A stretch of 64,000 bases of DNA. It comes from Clostridium tagluense (GTDB lineage Bacteria > Bacillota > Clostridia > Clostridiales > Clostridiaceae). The stretch's first letter is position 1, and each line of letters opens with the position of its first letter. The position numbers and the translations under genes are program-made. The notes beneath the pieces were generated by a model. The model was given only the letters and a program-made list of their open reading frames with translations, made no database searches and was not told the DNA's origin. Location: NCBI RefSeq assembly GCF_003865095.1, contig NZ_BHYK01000005.1:1-64000 (forward strand), in the 5' to 3' direction. This document shows, in pieces, positions 43,139-54,454 of this stretch.

Positions 43139-44293
43139 ATGAAAATAAATAATAGACTGTCAAATGTTAATGAATATCATTTTAAAAAAATTGAGGACAT
43201 GAAAAATGCAGCGATTCTAACAGGTAAAAAAATTATTGACTTGAGTATTGGAGATCCAGATTTAGAAGTTAATTTGAAAATCACAAGTGCCCTAATAGAT
43301 GGATTAAAAGATTATAGGTATAATAATTACCCACCCTATGATGGCGTAATGGAACTTAAAAAAGCCGTTATTAAATACTATAAACAGGTTTATTCTGTAA
43401 GTCTAAACTCCGATGAAGTAATAATTCTTATAGGCTCAAAAGAAGGAATAAGCAATATTATTCCAGCAGTATGTGACATAGGAGATATTGTAATAGTGCC
43501 AGAACCTGCATACCCTGTTTACAGCATTTGTTCCAAACTATGGGGCTCTATACCTTATACTGTACCTTTAACGCCAAAAAACGGATATATGCTAGATTTT
43601 AATGCTATACCTGAAGAGATAATTGCTAATTGTAAACTTATGTTTATAAATTATCCCAATAATCCAACTGGTGCTGTAGCAAGTTGTGAGTTTTATAAGA
43701 GTATTATAAAGTTTTCTTATGATAATAATATTGTTTTATGCAATGATTCGGCATATAATGAGATAATTAAGGCAGATAAGAAAGCCATTAGTCTTATGCA
43801 GTATGATATAAAAAGGCAATGTGTTGAGTTTGGAACATTATCTAAAACATACAATATGACAGGGTATCGAATAGGATATGCTGTTGGTAATGCTAGAGTA
43901 ATAAATGCTCTTTTAAAGGTGAAAAGTAATTGCGATTCTGGGCAATTTATTCCGGTGCAAAAGGCTGCAATTGCTGCTCTTAACTTAGAAAGAGATTATG
44001 TTTACAATATGAGAAAAATATATGATGAAAGGCGAGAAGCTGCTAAAAGTGTTTTACTACAAAAAAACATTAATTTTTTTGATGCAGAGGGGACTTTTTA
44101 TTTGTGGTGCAAAACACCTGACAATTATACAACTAATAAGTTTTGTGAAGAGCTATTGATTAATAATGGAATTGTGGTTACGCCTGGTAATGCTTTTGGA
44201 AAACTTGGATATGATTATTTCCGTATAGCATTGACTAAAGATAAGGTTATTATCGAAGAAGCTTTAAAATCTCTAAATAAATGTGGTGATTAA
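43139..44293 (+). CDS. Class I/II PLP-dependent aminotransferase (LL-DAP aminotransferase-like)
   Basis: A 384-residue fold-type I aminotransferase: DLSIGDPDLEV (about residue 36), GSKEGISNIIPAV, the PNNPTGAV motif (about 170) and the PLP lysine in FGTLSKTYNMTGYRIGYAVG (about 231). The GSKEG signature and general layout resemble LL-diaminopimelate aminotransferases and related aspartate aminotransferases; substrate is not certain. The ATG at 43139 follows AAAGGGTGATATT; an in-frame start at 43100 has no site. Confidence 0.85.
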   Translation: MKINNRLSNVNEYHFKKIEDMKNAAILTGKKIIDLSIGDPDLEVNLKITSALIDGLKDYRYNNYPPYDGVMELKKAVIKYYKQVYSVSLNSDEVIILIGSKEGISNIIPAVCDIGDIVIVPEPAYPVYSICSKLWGSIPYTVPLTPKNGYMLDFNAIPEEIIANCKLMFINYPNNPTGAVASCEFYKSIIKFSYDNNIVLCNDSAYNEIIKADKKAISLMQYDIKRQCVEFGTLSKTYNMTGYRIGYAVGNARVINALLKVKSNCDSGQFIPVQKAAIAALNLERDYVYNMRKIYDERREAAKSVLLQKNINFFDAEGTFYLWCKTPDNYTTNKFCEELLINNGIVVTPGNAFGKLGYDYFRIALTKDKVIIEEALKSLNKCGD

Positions 44294-44501
44294 TAATATT
44301 ATTGGTATAATATAAATTATATAGGAAATATTTTATTATAAGTGTGAACTATTTTTAAAATACATTAAATTACAATATCACAGTATTTTTTTAATAAAAA
44401 TCCTGATAAAAGTGACAACTTATAATTTTAACTTGAAATTGTAGTGATAGTTTATGTATAATTGTAAGGGTTCACAATGAACATTGGAAGGATGCGTTGT
44501 T

Positions 44502-45380
44502 ATGATTAGGAGTATGACTGGGTTTGGGAGAGGAAACTGCGAAAAAGATGGTAAAAACTTTACCATTGAGATTAAAAGTGTTAATCATAGATATTTTGAA
44601 ACTAATATAAGAATGCCTAGAGCATTAATATCTTTTGAGGATAAAATCCGAAAAATAATTGGTGAAAAAGTAAAAAGAGGAAAACTTGATGTATTTGTAA
44701 CTCAAGGCAATTATGATAAGGACGACGCTTTTGCTAATTTGAATGAAAAATTAGCTGAAAGTTATATGGAATGCTTTCGAGTTTTAAAGGAAAAATATAG
44801 TCTAGAAGGCGATATATCAGTCTCTCAAATAGCTAGATTACCTGAGGTAATAACTCTTAAACAAAAGCAGGAAGATATCTCAGAAACCTTTGATGCCATT
44901 GAGCAATCATTAAATGAAGCCATTGAAGCTCTTCTTTTTATGAGAGAAAGGGAAGGCGAAAAATTACTAGAGGATGTTATAACTAAATGTGATTTTATAA
45001 GTGGGCTTGTTCAAAAGGTTAAGGAAAGATCACCCTTTGTTTTTAATGAGTATAAAGTCAAACTGACTCAAAGACTAAATGCTCTGAGTAAGGAAGTTGA
45101 ATTTGATGAAAATAGAGTTGCTATGGAAGTCGCAATTTTTGCGGACAAAGCTGGAATTGATGAAGAAATTGTAAGATTAAATAGTCATATACAGCAAATG
45201 AGGGAAACGCTAATTTTAGACGAACCAATTGGAAGAAAGCTTGACTTTATTATTCAAGAAATGAACAGAGAAACTAATACAATAGCATCAAAAGCAAATG
45301 ATTTAGAAATTTTAAATACAGTAATTAATATGAAAAGCGAAATAGAAAAAATCAGAGAACAAATACAAAACATAGAATAA
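44502..45380 (+). CDS. YicC family endoribonuclease
   Basis: A 292-residue protein starting [10 protein letters not shown] with [18 protein letters not shown] and the C-terminal [22 protein letters not shown], both diagnostic of the YicC family (YicC-like N-terminal domain and DUF1732). E. coli YicC is an RNase. The ATG at 44502 follows GGAAGGATGCGTTGTT. It opens the block yicC-remA-gmk-rpoZ-coaBC-priA, a highly conserved Firmicute order. Confidence 0.94.
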   Translation: MIRSMTGFGRGNCEKDGKNFTIEIKSVNHRYFETNIRMPRALISFEDKIRKIIGEKVKRGKLDVFVTQGNYDKDDAFANLNEKLAESYMECFRVLKEKYSLEGDISVSQIARLPEVITLKQKQEDISETFDAIEQSLNEAIEALLFMREREGEKLLEDVITKCDFISGLVQKVKERSPFVFNEYKVKLTQRLNALSKEVEFDENRVAMEVAIFADKAGIDEEIVRLNSHIQQMRETLILDEPIGRKLDFIIQEMNRETNTIASKANDLEILNTVINMKSEIEKIREQIQNIE

Positions 45381-45394
45381 ACAGGAGGCGCGCA

Positions 45395-45667
45395 ATGAGT
45401 ATAAAATTGATAAACATAGGTTTTGGGAACATTGTTTCAGCAAATAGATTGGTAGCCATAGTTAGCCCTGAATCAGCACCAATTAAAAGAATAATTCAAG
45501 AAGCAAGAGATAGAGGCATGCTAATAGATGCTACTTATGGAAGAAGAACCAGAGCAGTTATTATCACTGATAGTGATCATGTTATTTTATCAGCTGTTCA
45601 ACCTGAAACTGTTGCACACCGATTATCTGTTAAAGATGAGGAACATATAGATGAGGTCGAGGAATAA
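45395..45667 (+). CDS. remA: RemA/DUF370 regulatory protein
   Basis: A 90-residue DNA-binding protein of the RemA (extracellular matrix regulatory) family: [60 protein letters not shown]. In Bacillus it activates matrix and osmoprotection genes. It sits between yicC and gmk as in B. subtilis. The ATG follows AGGAGGCGCGC. Confidence 0.94.
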   Translation: MSIKLINIGFGNIVSANRLVAIVSPESAPIKRIIQEARDRGMLIDATYGRRTRAVIITDSDHVILSAVQPETVAHRLSVKDEEHIDEVEE

Positions 45668-46278
45668 TGATGAGTAAAGGGCAGCTCATTGTTATTTCAG
45701 GACCTTCTGGTGCTGGTAAAGGAACTGTATGTAAGGCAATTCTTGAAAAAAACAATTTTTGGGTTTCGGTGTCCGCCACCACAAGAAGTCCAAGAAAGGA
45801 TGAAATAGATGGCATAAACTACTATTTCATAACCAAAGAAGAATTTCTGCAAAAAATTGAGAAAGATGATTTTCTTGAATATGCAGAAGTTTATGGAAAT
45901 TTTTATGGAACACCTAAATCAGAAGTTTTAAAAGTATTAGATAGCGGCAGGGATGTAATACTCGAAATAGATATTCAAGGTGCTCTTAAGGTAAAAACAG
46001 CTTATCCAAATGGTTTATTTATTTTTATTCTTCCTCCATCTATGGAGGAATTAAAAAATAGAATTACAAATAGGGGTAGTGAAACCCCAGAATCTTTAAT
46101 TACTAGATTTACATCAGCTCATAAAGAAATTAGTTTTGTATCAAAATATGATTATGCAGTTGTAAATGATACTGTAAGTATTGCTTGCTTAAAAATTAAA
46201 AGCATTATAATTGCAGAAAGATGTAGAGTAGATAGAATGAATGGAGATTTTCTAAAGGAGGAAATTATTAATGAATAA
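45667..46278 (+). CDS. gmk: Guanylate kinase
   Basis: A 203-residue kinase converting GMP to GDP. The P-loop ISGPSGAGKGTVCKAIL (about residues 9-25) is followed by SVSATTRSPRKDEIDGINYYF, ILEIDIQGALKV and the lid ITNRGSETPESLITR. ATG-ATG occurs at the start, so initiation could be at 45667 or 45670; it overlaps the remA stop. It also overlaps rpoZ. Confidence 0.96.
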   Translation: MMSKGQLIVISGPSGAGKGTVCKAILEKNNFWVSVSATTRSPRKDEIDGINYYFITKEEFLQKIEKDDFLEYAEVYGNFYGTPKSEVLKVLDSGRDVILEIDIQGALKVKTAYPNGLFIFILPPSMEELKNRITNRGSETPESLITRFTSAHKEISFVSKYDYAVVNDTVSIACLKIKSIIIAERCRVDRMNGDFLKEEIINE

Positions 46279-46489
46279 TTCAATGATTAACCCATCAATA
46301 GTAAATTTATTAGAAAGAGTTGACAACAGATATTCTTTAGTTGTAGCAACATCAAAAAGGGCAAGACAAATAATAGAGGGTCAAAGTCCACTTGTACATG
46401 TGGATTCAACTAAACCTGTTACTATAGCTATACATGAGATTTATGAAGGAGCTATTGTGGCTATTACAACAACAGAAGGAATAAAATAG
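46271..46489 (+). CDS. rpoZ: RNA polymerase omega subunit
   Basis: A 72-residue protein with INPSIVNLLERVDNRYSLVVATSKRARQI and a short C-terminus, matching omega. It aids assembly of the beta' subunit. The ATG follows AAAGGAGGAAATTATTA inside the gmk tail (8-base overlap). Confidence 0.95.
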   Translation: MNNSMINPSIVNLLERVDNRYSLVVATSKRARQIIEGQSPLVHVDSTKPVTIAIHEIYEGAIVAITTTEGIK

Positions 46490-46490
46490 T

Positions 46491-47681
46491 ATGGAAAATA
46501 CAAAAACAGTAGTTATTGGTGTAACAGGAGGCATAGCAGCATATAAGGCTCTAGATGTTATTAGTAGATTAAGAAAAGAAAATGTTTGCGTACATGTTAT
46601 CATGACTAAATCCGCCTTAGAATTTGTAAACCCAATAAGTTTTCAAACACTAAGTCAAAACATGGTGATTCATGATATGTTTGAAGAGCCTAGAGCTTGG
46701 GAGATACAACATATAGCTCTTGCTAAAAAAGCTGATTTGCTCCTTGTAGTTCCAACAACTGCTAATATAATTGGTAAAGTTGCAAATGGGATTGCAGATG
46801 ATATGCTTACTACTACTATTATGGCAACAGTGGCACCAGTGATTTTTGCACCAGCAATGAATGTAAATATGTATAATAATAAAATAGTACAGGATAATAT
46901 TAAAAAGCTTGAGGACTATGGGTACGATTTTATATACCCAACCTCAGGAAGATTGGCCTGTGGTGACATAGGACAAGGGAAATTAGCAGGGGCCGAAGAA
47001 ATTGTTGAAATAATAATGAGTAAGTTGTATCCAATAAAAGATATGCTGGGAACTAGAGTTTTAGTAACAGCAGGGCCAACAATTGCACCTATTGATCCTG
47101 TAAGATTTATAACAAATAGGTCAACAGGTAAAATGGGATATGCAATTGCAAGGGAAGCTATAGATAGAGGAGCGATTGTAACTTTAATATCTGGTCCATG
47201 TCATGAAAAAGTACCTTTTGGCGCAAAGGTCATAAGGATAAATACTAATGAGGAGATGAGGGCAGCTGTAATAAATAATTATGAAGATACGGATATAGTT
47301 ATAAGTGCAGCCGCTGTAGCTGACTACAAACCTAAATGTTATAGTAGTAGTAAAATAAAGAAAAGCGAAAATGAATTAAATATAGAATTTGTACGTGACA
47401 ATGATATTTTGAAAGAGTTAGGATTGAGCAAGAAAAAGCAAATATTGGTAGGCTTTGCAGCTGAAAGCAATGACCTACTCCAAAATGCAAAAGCAAAGCT
47501 TTTGAAGAAAAATTTGGATTATATAGTTGCCAATGATATATCAAAAGCAGATGTTGGTTTTGGAGCTGATGATAATAAAGTAATTATACTAAGTAAAGAT
47601 AACAGTCCAATAGCATTAGATAAAATGGGAAAAAAACAAGTCGCTAGGGAATTGTTTAGTTTAATAAATAAAAAGCGCTAA
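46491..47681 (+). CDS. coaBC: Bifunctional phosphopantothenoylcysteine decarboxylase/synthetase
   Basis: A 396-residue coenzyme A biosynthesis fusion. The N-terminal flavin decarboxylase half has GGIAAYKALDVISRL and PAMNVNMYNN; the C-terminal synthetase half begins near residue 187 with VLVTAGPTIAPIDPVRFITN and includes SAAAVADYKPK. It starts two bases after the rpoZ stop. A terminator overlaps its end, so priA may be partly uncoupled. Confidence 0.95.
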   Translation: MENTKTVVIGVTGGIAAYKALDVISRLRKENVCVHVIMTKSALEFVNPISFQTLSQNMVIHDMFEEPRAWEIQHIALAKKADLLLVVPTTANIIGKVANGIADDMLTTTIMATVAPVIFAPAMNVNMYNNKIVQDNIKKLEDYGYDFIYPTSGRLACGDIGQGKLAGAEEIVEIIMSKLYPIKDMLGTRVLVTAGPTIAPIDPVRFITNRSTGKMGYAIAREAIDRGAIVTLISGPCHEKVPFGAKVIRINTNEEMRAAVINNYEDTDIVISAAAVADYKPKCYSSSKIKKSENELNIEFVRDNDILKELGLSKKKQILVGFAAESNDLLQNAKAKLLKKNLDYIVANDISKADVGFGADDNKVIILSKDNSPIALDKMGKKQVARELFSLINKKR

Positions 47682-47693
47682 TGCGCTTTTTTA
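47670..47693 (+). terminator. Hairpin overlapping the coaBC stop codon
   Basis: AAAAAGCGC (47670-47678) pairs with GCGCTTTTT (47683-47691) across TAAT, which includes the stop codon; T-rich sequence follows. Confidence 0.75.
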
Positions 47694-47728
47694 TATTATA
47701 GAAAATTATAAATTAAAAGGGTGATTGT

Positions 47729-49930
47729 GTGTATCAGTATGCTGGAGTTGTGGTGAATAACGATTCTGTTCAAGTAGATAAGATTTTCACATATAAGATA
47801 CCTATTAGTTTGATAGGAAAGGTCCTTTTGGGATTTAGAATAAAAGTACCATTTGGCAGGGGAAATAAGACATTAGATGCTTTTGTATTAGAATTATATG
47901 AACAATGTGATAATGTGAATAAAATTAAGGATATAGCCAGCATTTGCGATGAAATGCCACTGCTTAGATTAACTGATATTGAACTTGTAAAAATTATGAA
48001 AAAAAAGTACCTTTGTACATATTTAGAGTGTATAAAAGTTATTATTCCAAGAGGCATAACAAAAGGTATAAAGAAAAAGACCATGCAAGTATTAATTGTA
48101 AGTAGAGAGTTAGAAGGAAAATTTTTAAATGAGCCTTATAAAAACATCTATGGGTTAATACAATTGAATAATATGAAATATAACAAAAGTGAATTCAGTA
48201 AAAATTTCAATCAGTCACTATCCTCAATTAATACCATGATTAAATATGGATTCTTAGCCACTCAGGAGATTATAATTAATAGGTATAATGAAAAAAACTA
48301 TTCTAGGTACGAAGAAAAAATATTAAATGAGAAACAGCAACAATCTGTAGATTTTATAATAAATTCTAACAAGAAAAAATTTTTAATGCATGGAGTTACA
48401 GGTAGTGGAAAGACTGAAATATATATGAATTTGGTTAGTTATATGTTAAAAGAGAGCAAACAATCTATAATTTTGATACCAGAAATATCTTTAACACCTC
48501 AAATGGTAGAGCGCTTTAAAGGCCGATTTGGACGCGATATAGCAGTTTTTCATAGTAGGTTATCAGATGGTGAACGATTTGATGAATGGATGAGAGTTAA
48601 GTTTGGCAATGTTAAAATAGCCATTGGTGCAAGATCTGCTATATTTCTGCCCTTTGAAAACTTAGGATTAATTGTTATAGATGAGGAACATGAACTCAGT
48701 TATAAATCAGACAGTGACCCCAAATTTGATGCTCGTGAAATAGCTTACATGAAATGCGAACTAGAAAACTGCAAATTATTACTCGGTTCAGCTACCCCCT
48801 CTATAGAAAGCTATTATAGGGCTTCCATAAAGGAATTAGAATTGATTACTATTAATGATAGGGCGGATGGTGCGGCCATGCCCAGCGTAGAAATTGTTGA
48901 CATGCGGGAAGAACTCATGGAAGGCAATCGTTCAATATTTAGTAGGCTACTACATGAAGGTATTATCGAGGCTCTAAGTAAAAAAGAGCAGGTGATATTA
49001 TTTTTAAATAGAAGAGGTTTTTCAACCTTTGTATCTTGTAGAAAATGTGGATATGTTTTTAAATGTAAAAAATGCGATATCTCATTAACTTATCATAATG
49101 CAGGGGAGTTTTTAACTTGCCATTACTGCGGTGAGAAAGAGAGAATTAGTAAAAATTGTCCTAGTTGTGGAAGTAGTTATGTGAAATATTTTGGAGTAGG
49201 AACAGAAAAAATTGAACAAGAAATTAATAGAATTTTTCCAAGTGCAAAAACTCTAAGAATGGATTTTGATACAACACGGAAAAAAAATTCTTATGAATAT
49301 ATATATAATACCTTTAAAAACAGAGAGGCAGATATTTTAATTGGAACTCAAATGGTGGCTAAAGGGTTAGATTTTGAAAATGTTACTTTGGTAGGAGTAA
49401 TAGCTGCAGACTTATCCTTAAATTTACCAGACTTTAGGGCTTTTGAGCGAACATTTCAACTTTTAACTCAAGTATCAGGAAGATCTGGTAGAGGTAAAAA
49501 AGAAGGTAGCGTGGTTATTCAGACATACAGTGCAGATAATCCTACTATACAATATGCAGCAGCTAATGATTATGATAGTTTCTATAAAAACGAAATTATG
49601 ATGAGAAGAGCTATGGATTATCCGCCTTTTACAAAAATACTAGTCATAACTATGAGCTCTGAAGATGAAAATTTGTTAATAAAAAGTATACAGAATGTTG
49701 GCATAAATTTAAAATATAAGCTTGAAAATAATGATAAAATTACATTACTTGGACCTTGTCCTTGTGGAATTTCTAAAATTAAAAATTTCTACAGGTGGCA
49801 AATTATCATTAAAGGAAATATTGAAGAAACTACAGCGCAAAATATAAAAAATTTAGTTTATGAATTAGTTAAAAATATTTATAATAATATAAGGGTTAGT
49901 ATAGATATTAATCCTAGCAGCATGTTTTAA
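47729..49930 (+). CDS. priA: Primosomal protein N' (replication restart helicase)
   Basis: A 733-residue superfamily 2 helicase that reloads replisomes at stalled forks. It has an N-terminal 3'-DNA-binding region, Walker [15 protein letters not shown] (about 213), DEEH in [13 protein letters not shown], a cysteine zinc region ([16 protein letters not shown] through CPSCGS, about 435-485) and helicase motif [14 protein letters not shown]. The start is GTG after AAAGGGTGATT. Confidence 0.95.
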   Translation: MYQYAGVVVNNDSVQVDKIFTYKIPISLIGKVLLGFRIKVPFGRGNKTLDAFVLELYEQCDNVNKIKDIASICDEMPLLRLTDIELVKIMKKKYLCTYLECIKVIIPRGITKGIKKKTMQVLIVSRELEGKFLNEPYKNIYGLIQLNNMKYNKSEFSKNFNQSLSSINTMIKYGFLATQEIIINRYNEKNYSRYEEKILNEKQQQSVDFIINSNKKKFLMHGVTGSGKTEIYMNLVSYMLKESKQSIILIPEISLTPQMVERFKGRFGRDIAVFHSRLSDGERFDEWMRVKFGNVKIAIGARSAIFLPFENLGLIVIDEEHELSYKSDSDPKFDAREIAYMKCELENCKLLLGSATPSIESYYRASIKELELITINDRADGAAMPSVEIVDMREELMEGNRSIFSRLLHEGIIEALSKKEQVILFLNRRGFSTFVSCRKCGYVFKCKKCDISLTYHNAGEFLTCHYCGEKERISKNCPSCGSSYVKYFGVGTEKIEQEINRIFPSAKTLRMDFDTTRKKNSYEYIYNTFKNREADILIGTQMVAKGLDFENVTLVGVIAADLSLNLPDFRAFERTFQLLTQVSGRSGRGKKEGSVVIQTYSADNPTIQYAAANDYDSFYKNEIMMRRAMDYPPFTKILVITMSSEDENLLIKSIQNVGINLKYKLENNDKITLLGPCPCGISKIKNFYRWQIIIKGNIEETTAQNIKNLVYELVKNIYNNIRVSIDINPSSMF

Positions 49931-49949
49931 GAAGCGAGGAGGTTTTTGT

Positions 49950-50402
49950 ATGGCTATAAGAACAATTAGAAACTATGGCGATGAATTATTAAGAAAAAAA
50001 AGCAGAGTGGTAGATGAAATTAACCCAAGGATATTATTATTAATTAAAGATATGGAAGAAACTATGTACAATTCTAAGGGCATAGGTCTTGCAGCACCAC
50101 AGGTTGGAACTTTAAAAAGAATAATAGTTATTGATGTTGGAGATGGACCTATGGCACTTATTAATCCGGAAATATTGGAAATGCAAGGTTCAAATATATC
50201 TAATGAAGGTTGCCTAAGTATACCAGGGGTACAAAAAAATGTAGAGAGGCCTGAAAAAGTAACAGTGAAGGCAATAAACGAAAAGGCTGAAGAAATAATA
50301 ATAAACGGAGAAGGTCTTCTTGCAAGAGCCCTCTGCCATGAAATTGATCATTTAGATGGTATTTTATTTGTAGATAAAGCAATAGACGACGAGGAGAAAT
50401 AA
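49950..50402 (+). CDS. def: Peptide deformylase
   Basis: A 150-residue metalloenzyme removing N-formyl groups from new proteins. The three motifs are [10 protein letters not shown] (about 46), EGCLSIPG (about 89) and [11 protein letters not shown] (about 131). The ATG follows GCGAGGAGGTTTTTGT. fmt begins after its stop, the usual def-fmt operon. Confidence 0.96.
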   Translation: MAIRTIRNYGDELLRKKSRVVDEINPRILLLIKDMEETMYNSKGIGLAAPQVGTLKRIIVIDVGDGPMALINPEILEMQGSNISNEGCLSIPGVQKNVERPEKVTVKAINEKAEEIIINGEGLLARALCHEIDHLDGILFVDKAIDDEEK

Positions 50403-50403
50403 T

Positions 50404-51333
50404 ATGAAGATAATTTTTATGGGTACACCAGAATTTTCAGCAACTGCCCTTCAAGAACTTATAAATGAATTTGAGGTTTCAGCAGTTTTTACTCAGCCAG
50501 ATAGACCTAAGGGTAGAGGCAAAAATCTAGCAATGTCCGCAGTTAAAATTTTAGCGAGCTCCTATAATATACCAGTATATCAGCCTTTAAAACTTAAAAA
50601 AAATGAGGAAATGATAGAGGTAATAAAAAATTTAAAACCAGATTTTATTGTAGTAGTAGCTTTTGGCCAAATCCTTCCAAAAGAAGTATTGGATATCCCT
50701 AAATATGGATGCATAAACTTACATGCATCACTATTACCAAAGTATAGAGGTGCCGCTCCTATAAACTGGTGTATAATTGATGGTGAGTCTAAAAGTGGAA
50801 ATACAACTATGCTTATGGACGTTGGCCTTGACACCGGGGATATACTTTTAACAGAGGAAATAGAACTAACAAATACTATTACGGCCGGTGAATTGCATGA
50901 TATTCTTAGCAGTAGTGGTGGGCAGCTTTTAATCAAAACCATAAATGGTATAGTAAATAATGAGGTGCAGCCAGTTAAACAAGAAAATGAGCTTAGCTCC
51001 TATGCAACCATGCTAGGCAAGGAAATGGCTGTGATAAATTGGGAGCATAGTAGCGAGAACATTCACAATTTCATAAGAGGGTTAAATTCATGGCCTATTG
51101 CCTATACTCATTATGAGAATAAGGTAATGAAAATATATAAATCAAGAGTAATAAACGAGCAGTCAAATAAAAGTAGTGGAAGTATTATAGAGGTTTCAAA
51201 AGAGGGATTAAAGGTATCAACGGGTAGTGGTGTTCTACTTATTGAAGAGATACAATTTCCTGGCAAAAAACCACTAAAAGTTAAAGATTATATAATAGGA
51301 AACAAGATAGATGAAGGTGTGGTTTTAAAATAA
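50404..51333 (+). CDS. fmt: Methionyl-tRNA formyltransferase
   Basis: A 309-residue enzyme formylating initiator Met-t[15 protein letters not shown] opens the protein, and [10 protein letters not shown] then [18 protein letters not shown] (about 105) is the active-site signature, followed by [11 protein letters not shown] and the C-terminal OB domain. Length is normal. It starts one base after the def stop; AGGAGAAATA precedes it. Confidence 0.96.
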   Translation: MKIIFMGTPEFSATALQELINEFEVSAVFTQPDRPKGRGKNLAMSAVKILASSYNIPVYQPLKLKKNEEMIEVIKNLKPDFIVVVAFGQILPKEVLDIPKYGCINLHASLLPKYRGAAPINWCIIDGESKSGNTTMLMDVGLDTGDILLTEEIELTNTITAGELHDILSSSGGQLLIKTINGIVNNEVQPVKQENELSSYATMLGKEMAVINWEHSSENIHNFIRGLNSWPIAYTHYENKVMKIYKSRVINEQSNKSSGSIIEVSKEGLKVSTGSGVLLIEEIQFPGKKPLKVKDYIIGNKIDEGVVLK

Positions 51334-51349
51334 AGAGAGGTGCAGTAAT

Positions 51350-52027
51350 ATGTTTTTTTATGATAGTACTATGATCATATTATTACCAGCTATAATTATA
51401 TCAGCCTTAGCACAGTTTAAAATTAAGGCATCCTTTAGTAAATATTCAAAGGTAAATAGTGCAAATGGTTATACAGGAGCACAGGTAGCTAGAATGCTAT
51501 TGGATGATGGTGGTCTTTTTGATATACCAGTGGAAATAGTAGGCGGAAAACTTACTGATCATTATGACCCTTCTAAACGAGTTATGAGACTCTCTCAGGA
51601 GGTCTATAATGGTACAACAGTAGCGGCTATAGGAGTTGCAGCGCATGAAACTGGGCATGCGATTCAAGATAAAGAAAATTATGCACCTTTAAAAATAAGG
51701 AACGCTATAGTGCCGGTAGTTAATTTTAGTTCTAATGCATCCTGGTTACTATTTTTACTGGGAATAATTTTAAGTGTTCCTTCTTTAGTAAATATTGGAA
51801 TTATATTATTTTCAGGGGTAGTAGTATTTCAGTTAATTACCTTGCCCGTTGAATTTAATGCATCTAGTAGAGCACTCGCAATTTTAGAATCCAGAAGTAT
51901 ACTTTATGGAGATGAAATAAAAGGAGCTAAATCAGTATTAAGCGCAGCAGCTATGACATACGTATCTGCAGCACTTATGGCAATTTCTCAGCTTATACGT
52001 CTTGTTCTTATAAGTCGGGATAGATAA
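51350..52027 (+). CDS. Zinc metallopeptidase, YugP family
   Basis: A 225-residue membrane protein with an N-terminal helix, the zinc-binding HETGH motif in GVAAHETGHAIQDKENY (about residue 90) and two or three C-terminal membrane helices. This is the YugP/neutral zinc metallopeptidase 2 family; substrates are unknown. It sits between fmt and rsmB, as in many Firmicutes. The ATG follows AGAGAGGTGCAGTAAT. Confidence 0.92.
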   Translation: MFFYDSTMIILLPAIIISALAQFKIKASFSKYSKVNSANGYTGAQVARMLLDDGGLFDIPVEIVGGKLTDHYDPSKRVMRLSQEVYNGTTVAAIGVAAHETGHAIQDKENYAPLKIRNAIVPVVNFSSNASWLLFLLGIILSVPSLVNIGIILFSGVVVFQLITLPVEFNASSRALAILESRSILYGDEIKGAKSVLSAAAMTYVSAALMAISQLIRLVLISRDR

Positions 52028-52056
52028 ATAATTTAATGGAAAATAGAGGTAAAAAT

Positions 52057-53385
52057 ATGAATAATAGTAGGTTAGTAGCAATTGTAGTTATAGAAAAAGT
52101 AATAAATGAAAATGCATATTCTAATATAGTTTTAGGCCTGGAACTTAATAAATCAGATTTAAATGATAAAGATAAAGCACTAGTTACAGAAATAGTTTAT
52201 GGTACTTTAAAATATAAATATACTATAGATAAAATACTGAGTAGCTTTATAAAAAAAGGTTTCGAATCCTTAGATAGTTTTGTTTTAAACATACTCCGAA
52301 TATCAATTTATCAAATTAGGTTTTTAGATAAAGTTCCAAGCTTTGCTGTGGTTAATGAGGCTGTAAACTTAACAAAAAAAATGAGTAATGTGGGAGCTGC
52401 ACAATTTGTTAATGGAGTACTTAGGAACTACTTAAGAGATGATGCAGCAGTGTACTATAATGAAAAAAATGATATTGAAAGATTATGTTTTGAGTATTCC
52501 TTCACTAAGGCTTTAGTTAAACTTTTTATAAAACAATATGGTATTATAACCGCTGAGAAAATTCTAAGTGGCTTAAATCAAAAACCTGATGTTACAGTTA
52601 GAGTTAATACTCTGAAATTAACTTATGAAGAAATATGGGAAAAACTTATAGAAAATGGGTATAATATAGAAAAGGGTTACGCGTGCCTTGATGCAATACG
52701 AATTATAAAAGGGAAAAATATAGAGAATAACCTTTTATTTAATGAAGGCAGCATTACAGTTCAGGATGAAAGTGCAATGCTTACAGCTCATTCTATGGAC
52801 CTTGCACCAAATCTAGAAGTATTAGATCTTTGTAGTGCGCCAGGTGGAAAGACGACACACATTGCAGAAATCATGAGAAACACAGGACATATTTCTGCAT
52901 TTGATATCCATAAAAACAAGTTGTCCTTAATAAAAGAAAATTTAGATAGAATAGGAATTATAAATACAAGTTGTGATGTTATGGACGCTACGATTTATGA
53001 TTCAAATCTTTTGGAATCTGCAGATAGGGTACTTATTGATGTACCTTGTTCTGGTCTTGGAATTATTAGGAAAAAACCTGAGATAAAGTGGAGTAAGCAT
53101 ATAAAAAATATAGAGAATATAGTCCATACACAAAGAAAAATAATGGAGAATGCATCTAAATACCTGAAAAAAGGTGGAGTGCTTGTATATTCAACATGCA
53201 CCCTTAACAAGGAAGAAAATGAAGGCAATATTGATTGGTTTATAGAAAACCATCCAGAGTTTAAAATTCAGCCAGTATTTTATGGTGATCTGAAGAATAT
53301 AAACTATAGTGATAGTGGTTATGTAACTATATTGCCAAATGAGTACATGGATGGATTTTTTATAGCCAAAATCGTAAAATTATAA
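52057..53385 (+). CDS. rsmB: 16S rRNA (cytosine-967-C5)-methyltransferase
   Basis: A 442-residue protein with an N-terminal NusB-like RNA-binding domain (about 1-140, NSRLVAIVVIEKVINENAYS) and a C-terminal NOL1/NOP2/Sun methyltransferase domain with DLCSAPGGKTTHIAEIM, the catalytic VPCSGLGIIRKKPEIKW and STCTLNKEENEGN. The ATG at 52057 follows AGAGGTAAAAAT; an in-frame ATG at 52036 lies upstream of that site. Confidence 0.94.
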   Translation: MNNSRLVAIVVIEKVINENAYSNIVLGLELNKSDLNDKDKALVTEIVYGTLKYKYTIDKILSSFIKKGFESLDSFVLNILRISIYQIRFLDKVPSFAVVNEAVNLTKKMSNVGAAQFVNGVLRNYLRDDAAVYYNEKNDIERLCFEYSFTKALVKLFIKQYGIITAEKILSGLNQKPDVTVRVNTLKLTYEEIWEKLIENGYNIEKGYACLDAIRIIKGKNIENNLLFNEGSITVQDESAMLTAHSMDLAPNLEVLDLCSAPGGKTTHIAEIMRNTGHISAFDIHKNKLSLIKENLDRIGIINTSCDVMDATIYDSNLLESADRVLIDVPCSGLGIIRKKPEIKWSKHIKNIENIVHTQRKIMENASKYLKKGGVLVYSTCTLNKEENEGNIDWFIENHPEFKIQPVFYGDLKNINYSDSGYVTILPNEYMDGFFIAKIVKL

Positions 53386-53405
53386 AATGGTGGTAGGTGT
53401 ATAAA

Positions 53406-54452
53406 ATGACAAATATTTTAGACTTAAATTTAGCAGAGCTAAAACAATGGATGAAAAGTAATTCCGAGAGTGAATTTAGAGCTAAACAAGTTTCAGACTG
53501 GATTTATAAGGGCATTTGGAAATTTGAAAATATGAATAATATTCCACAAGCTACAAGAGAAAAACTTCAAAGTAATTTTTATATAGGAATACCGGAGCTT
53601 GTAGAAGAATATACTTCAAAAATAAACGATACAAGAAAATACCTTTTTGCACTAAATGATGGCAATTTAATTGAGTGCGTTGTTATGAAATATAAACATG
53701 GAAATTCTATATGCATATCCACTCAAGTTGGATGTAGGATGGGATGTAAATTTTGTGCTTCTACCATTGGAGGACTTATTAGAAATCTAACAACTGGAGA
53801 AATGTTGTCTCAAATAATGAAAGCACAGCATCTAATTGGCGAGAGAATTTCTAATGTTGTACTAATGGGAAGTGGTGAACCCTTTGATAACTTTGAAAAT
53901 GTTATAAAATTTCTGGATATTGTGAATTCAGAAAACGGACTTAATATTGGTCAAAGACATATAACTATTTCTACTTGTGGTATTGTAGAAAAAATAAAAG
54001 AGTTTGCAGATATGGATATGCAAACAACACTAGCTATTTCACTTCATGCAGCTACAGATGAAATTAGAATGAGGAGCATGCCAATTGCAAATAAGTATTC
54101 TATTGCAGAAATTATTGATGCATGTAAATACTATATAAATAAAACCAATAGAAGAATAACTTTTGAATATGCTCTTGTAGCGGATCTTAATGATACCACG
54201 AGAGATGCGGAAAAATTAAGTGTTTTACTAGAGGGTATGTTATGCCATGTTAATTTGATCCCAGTTAATGAGATAAAAGAGAACGAGTTAAAAAGAGCTT
54301 CAAATGATGCTATTTCTAGATTTAAGGATGTACTTGAAGCTAATAATATTCAGACAACAATAAGACGCGAAATGGGCCTAGATATTAATGCGGCATGTGG
54401 ACAGCTTAGAAGAAGCTACATTAAGGGGAATAAGGTTAATGAGGGGGTGTAG
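53406..54452 (+). CDS. rlmN: 23S rRNA (adenine-2503-C2)/tRNA methyltransferase, radical SAM
   Basis: A 348-residue radical SAM enzyme. The [4Fe-4S] motif [10 protein letters not shown] is at about residue 110, GEMLSQIM and [16 protein letters not shown] follow, and the C-terminal catalytic cysteine lies in [11 protein letters not shown]. It methylates A2503 and A37 of some tRNAs. The ATG at 53406 is favoured over a GTG at 53397 because GGTGGTAGG precedes it. prpC follows after 2 bp. Confidence 0.95.
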   Translation: MTNILDLNLAELKQWMKSNSESEFRAKQVSDWIYKGIWKFENMNNIPQATREKLQSNFYIGIPELVEEYTSKINDTRKYLFALNDGNLIECVVMKYKHGNSICISTQVGCRMGCKFCASTIGGLIRNLTTGEMLSQIMKAQHLIGERISNVVLMGSGEPFDNFENVIKFLDIVNSENGLNIGQRHITISTCGIVEKIKEFADMDMQTTLAISLHAATDEIRMRSMPIANKYSIAEIIDACKYYINKTNRRITFEYALVADLNDTTRDAEKLSVLLEGMLCHVNLIPVNEIKENELKRASNDAISRFKDVLEANNIQTTIRREMGLDINAACGQLRRSYIKGNKVNEGV

Positions 54453-54454
54453 AA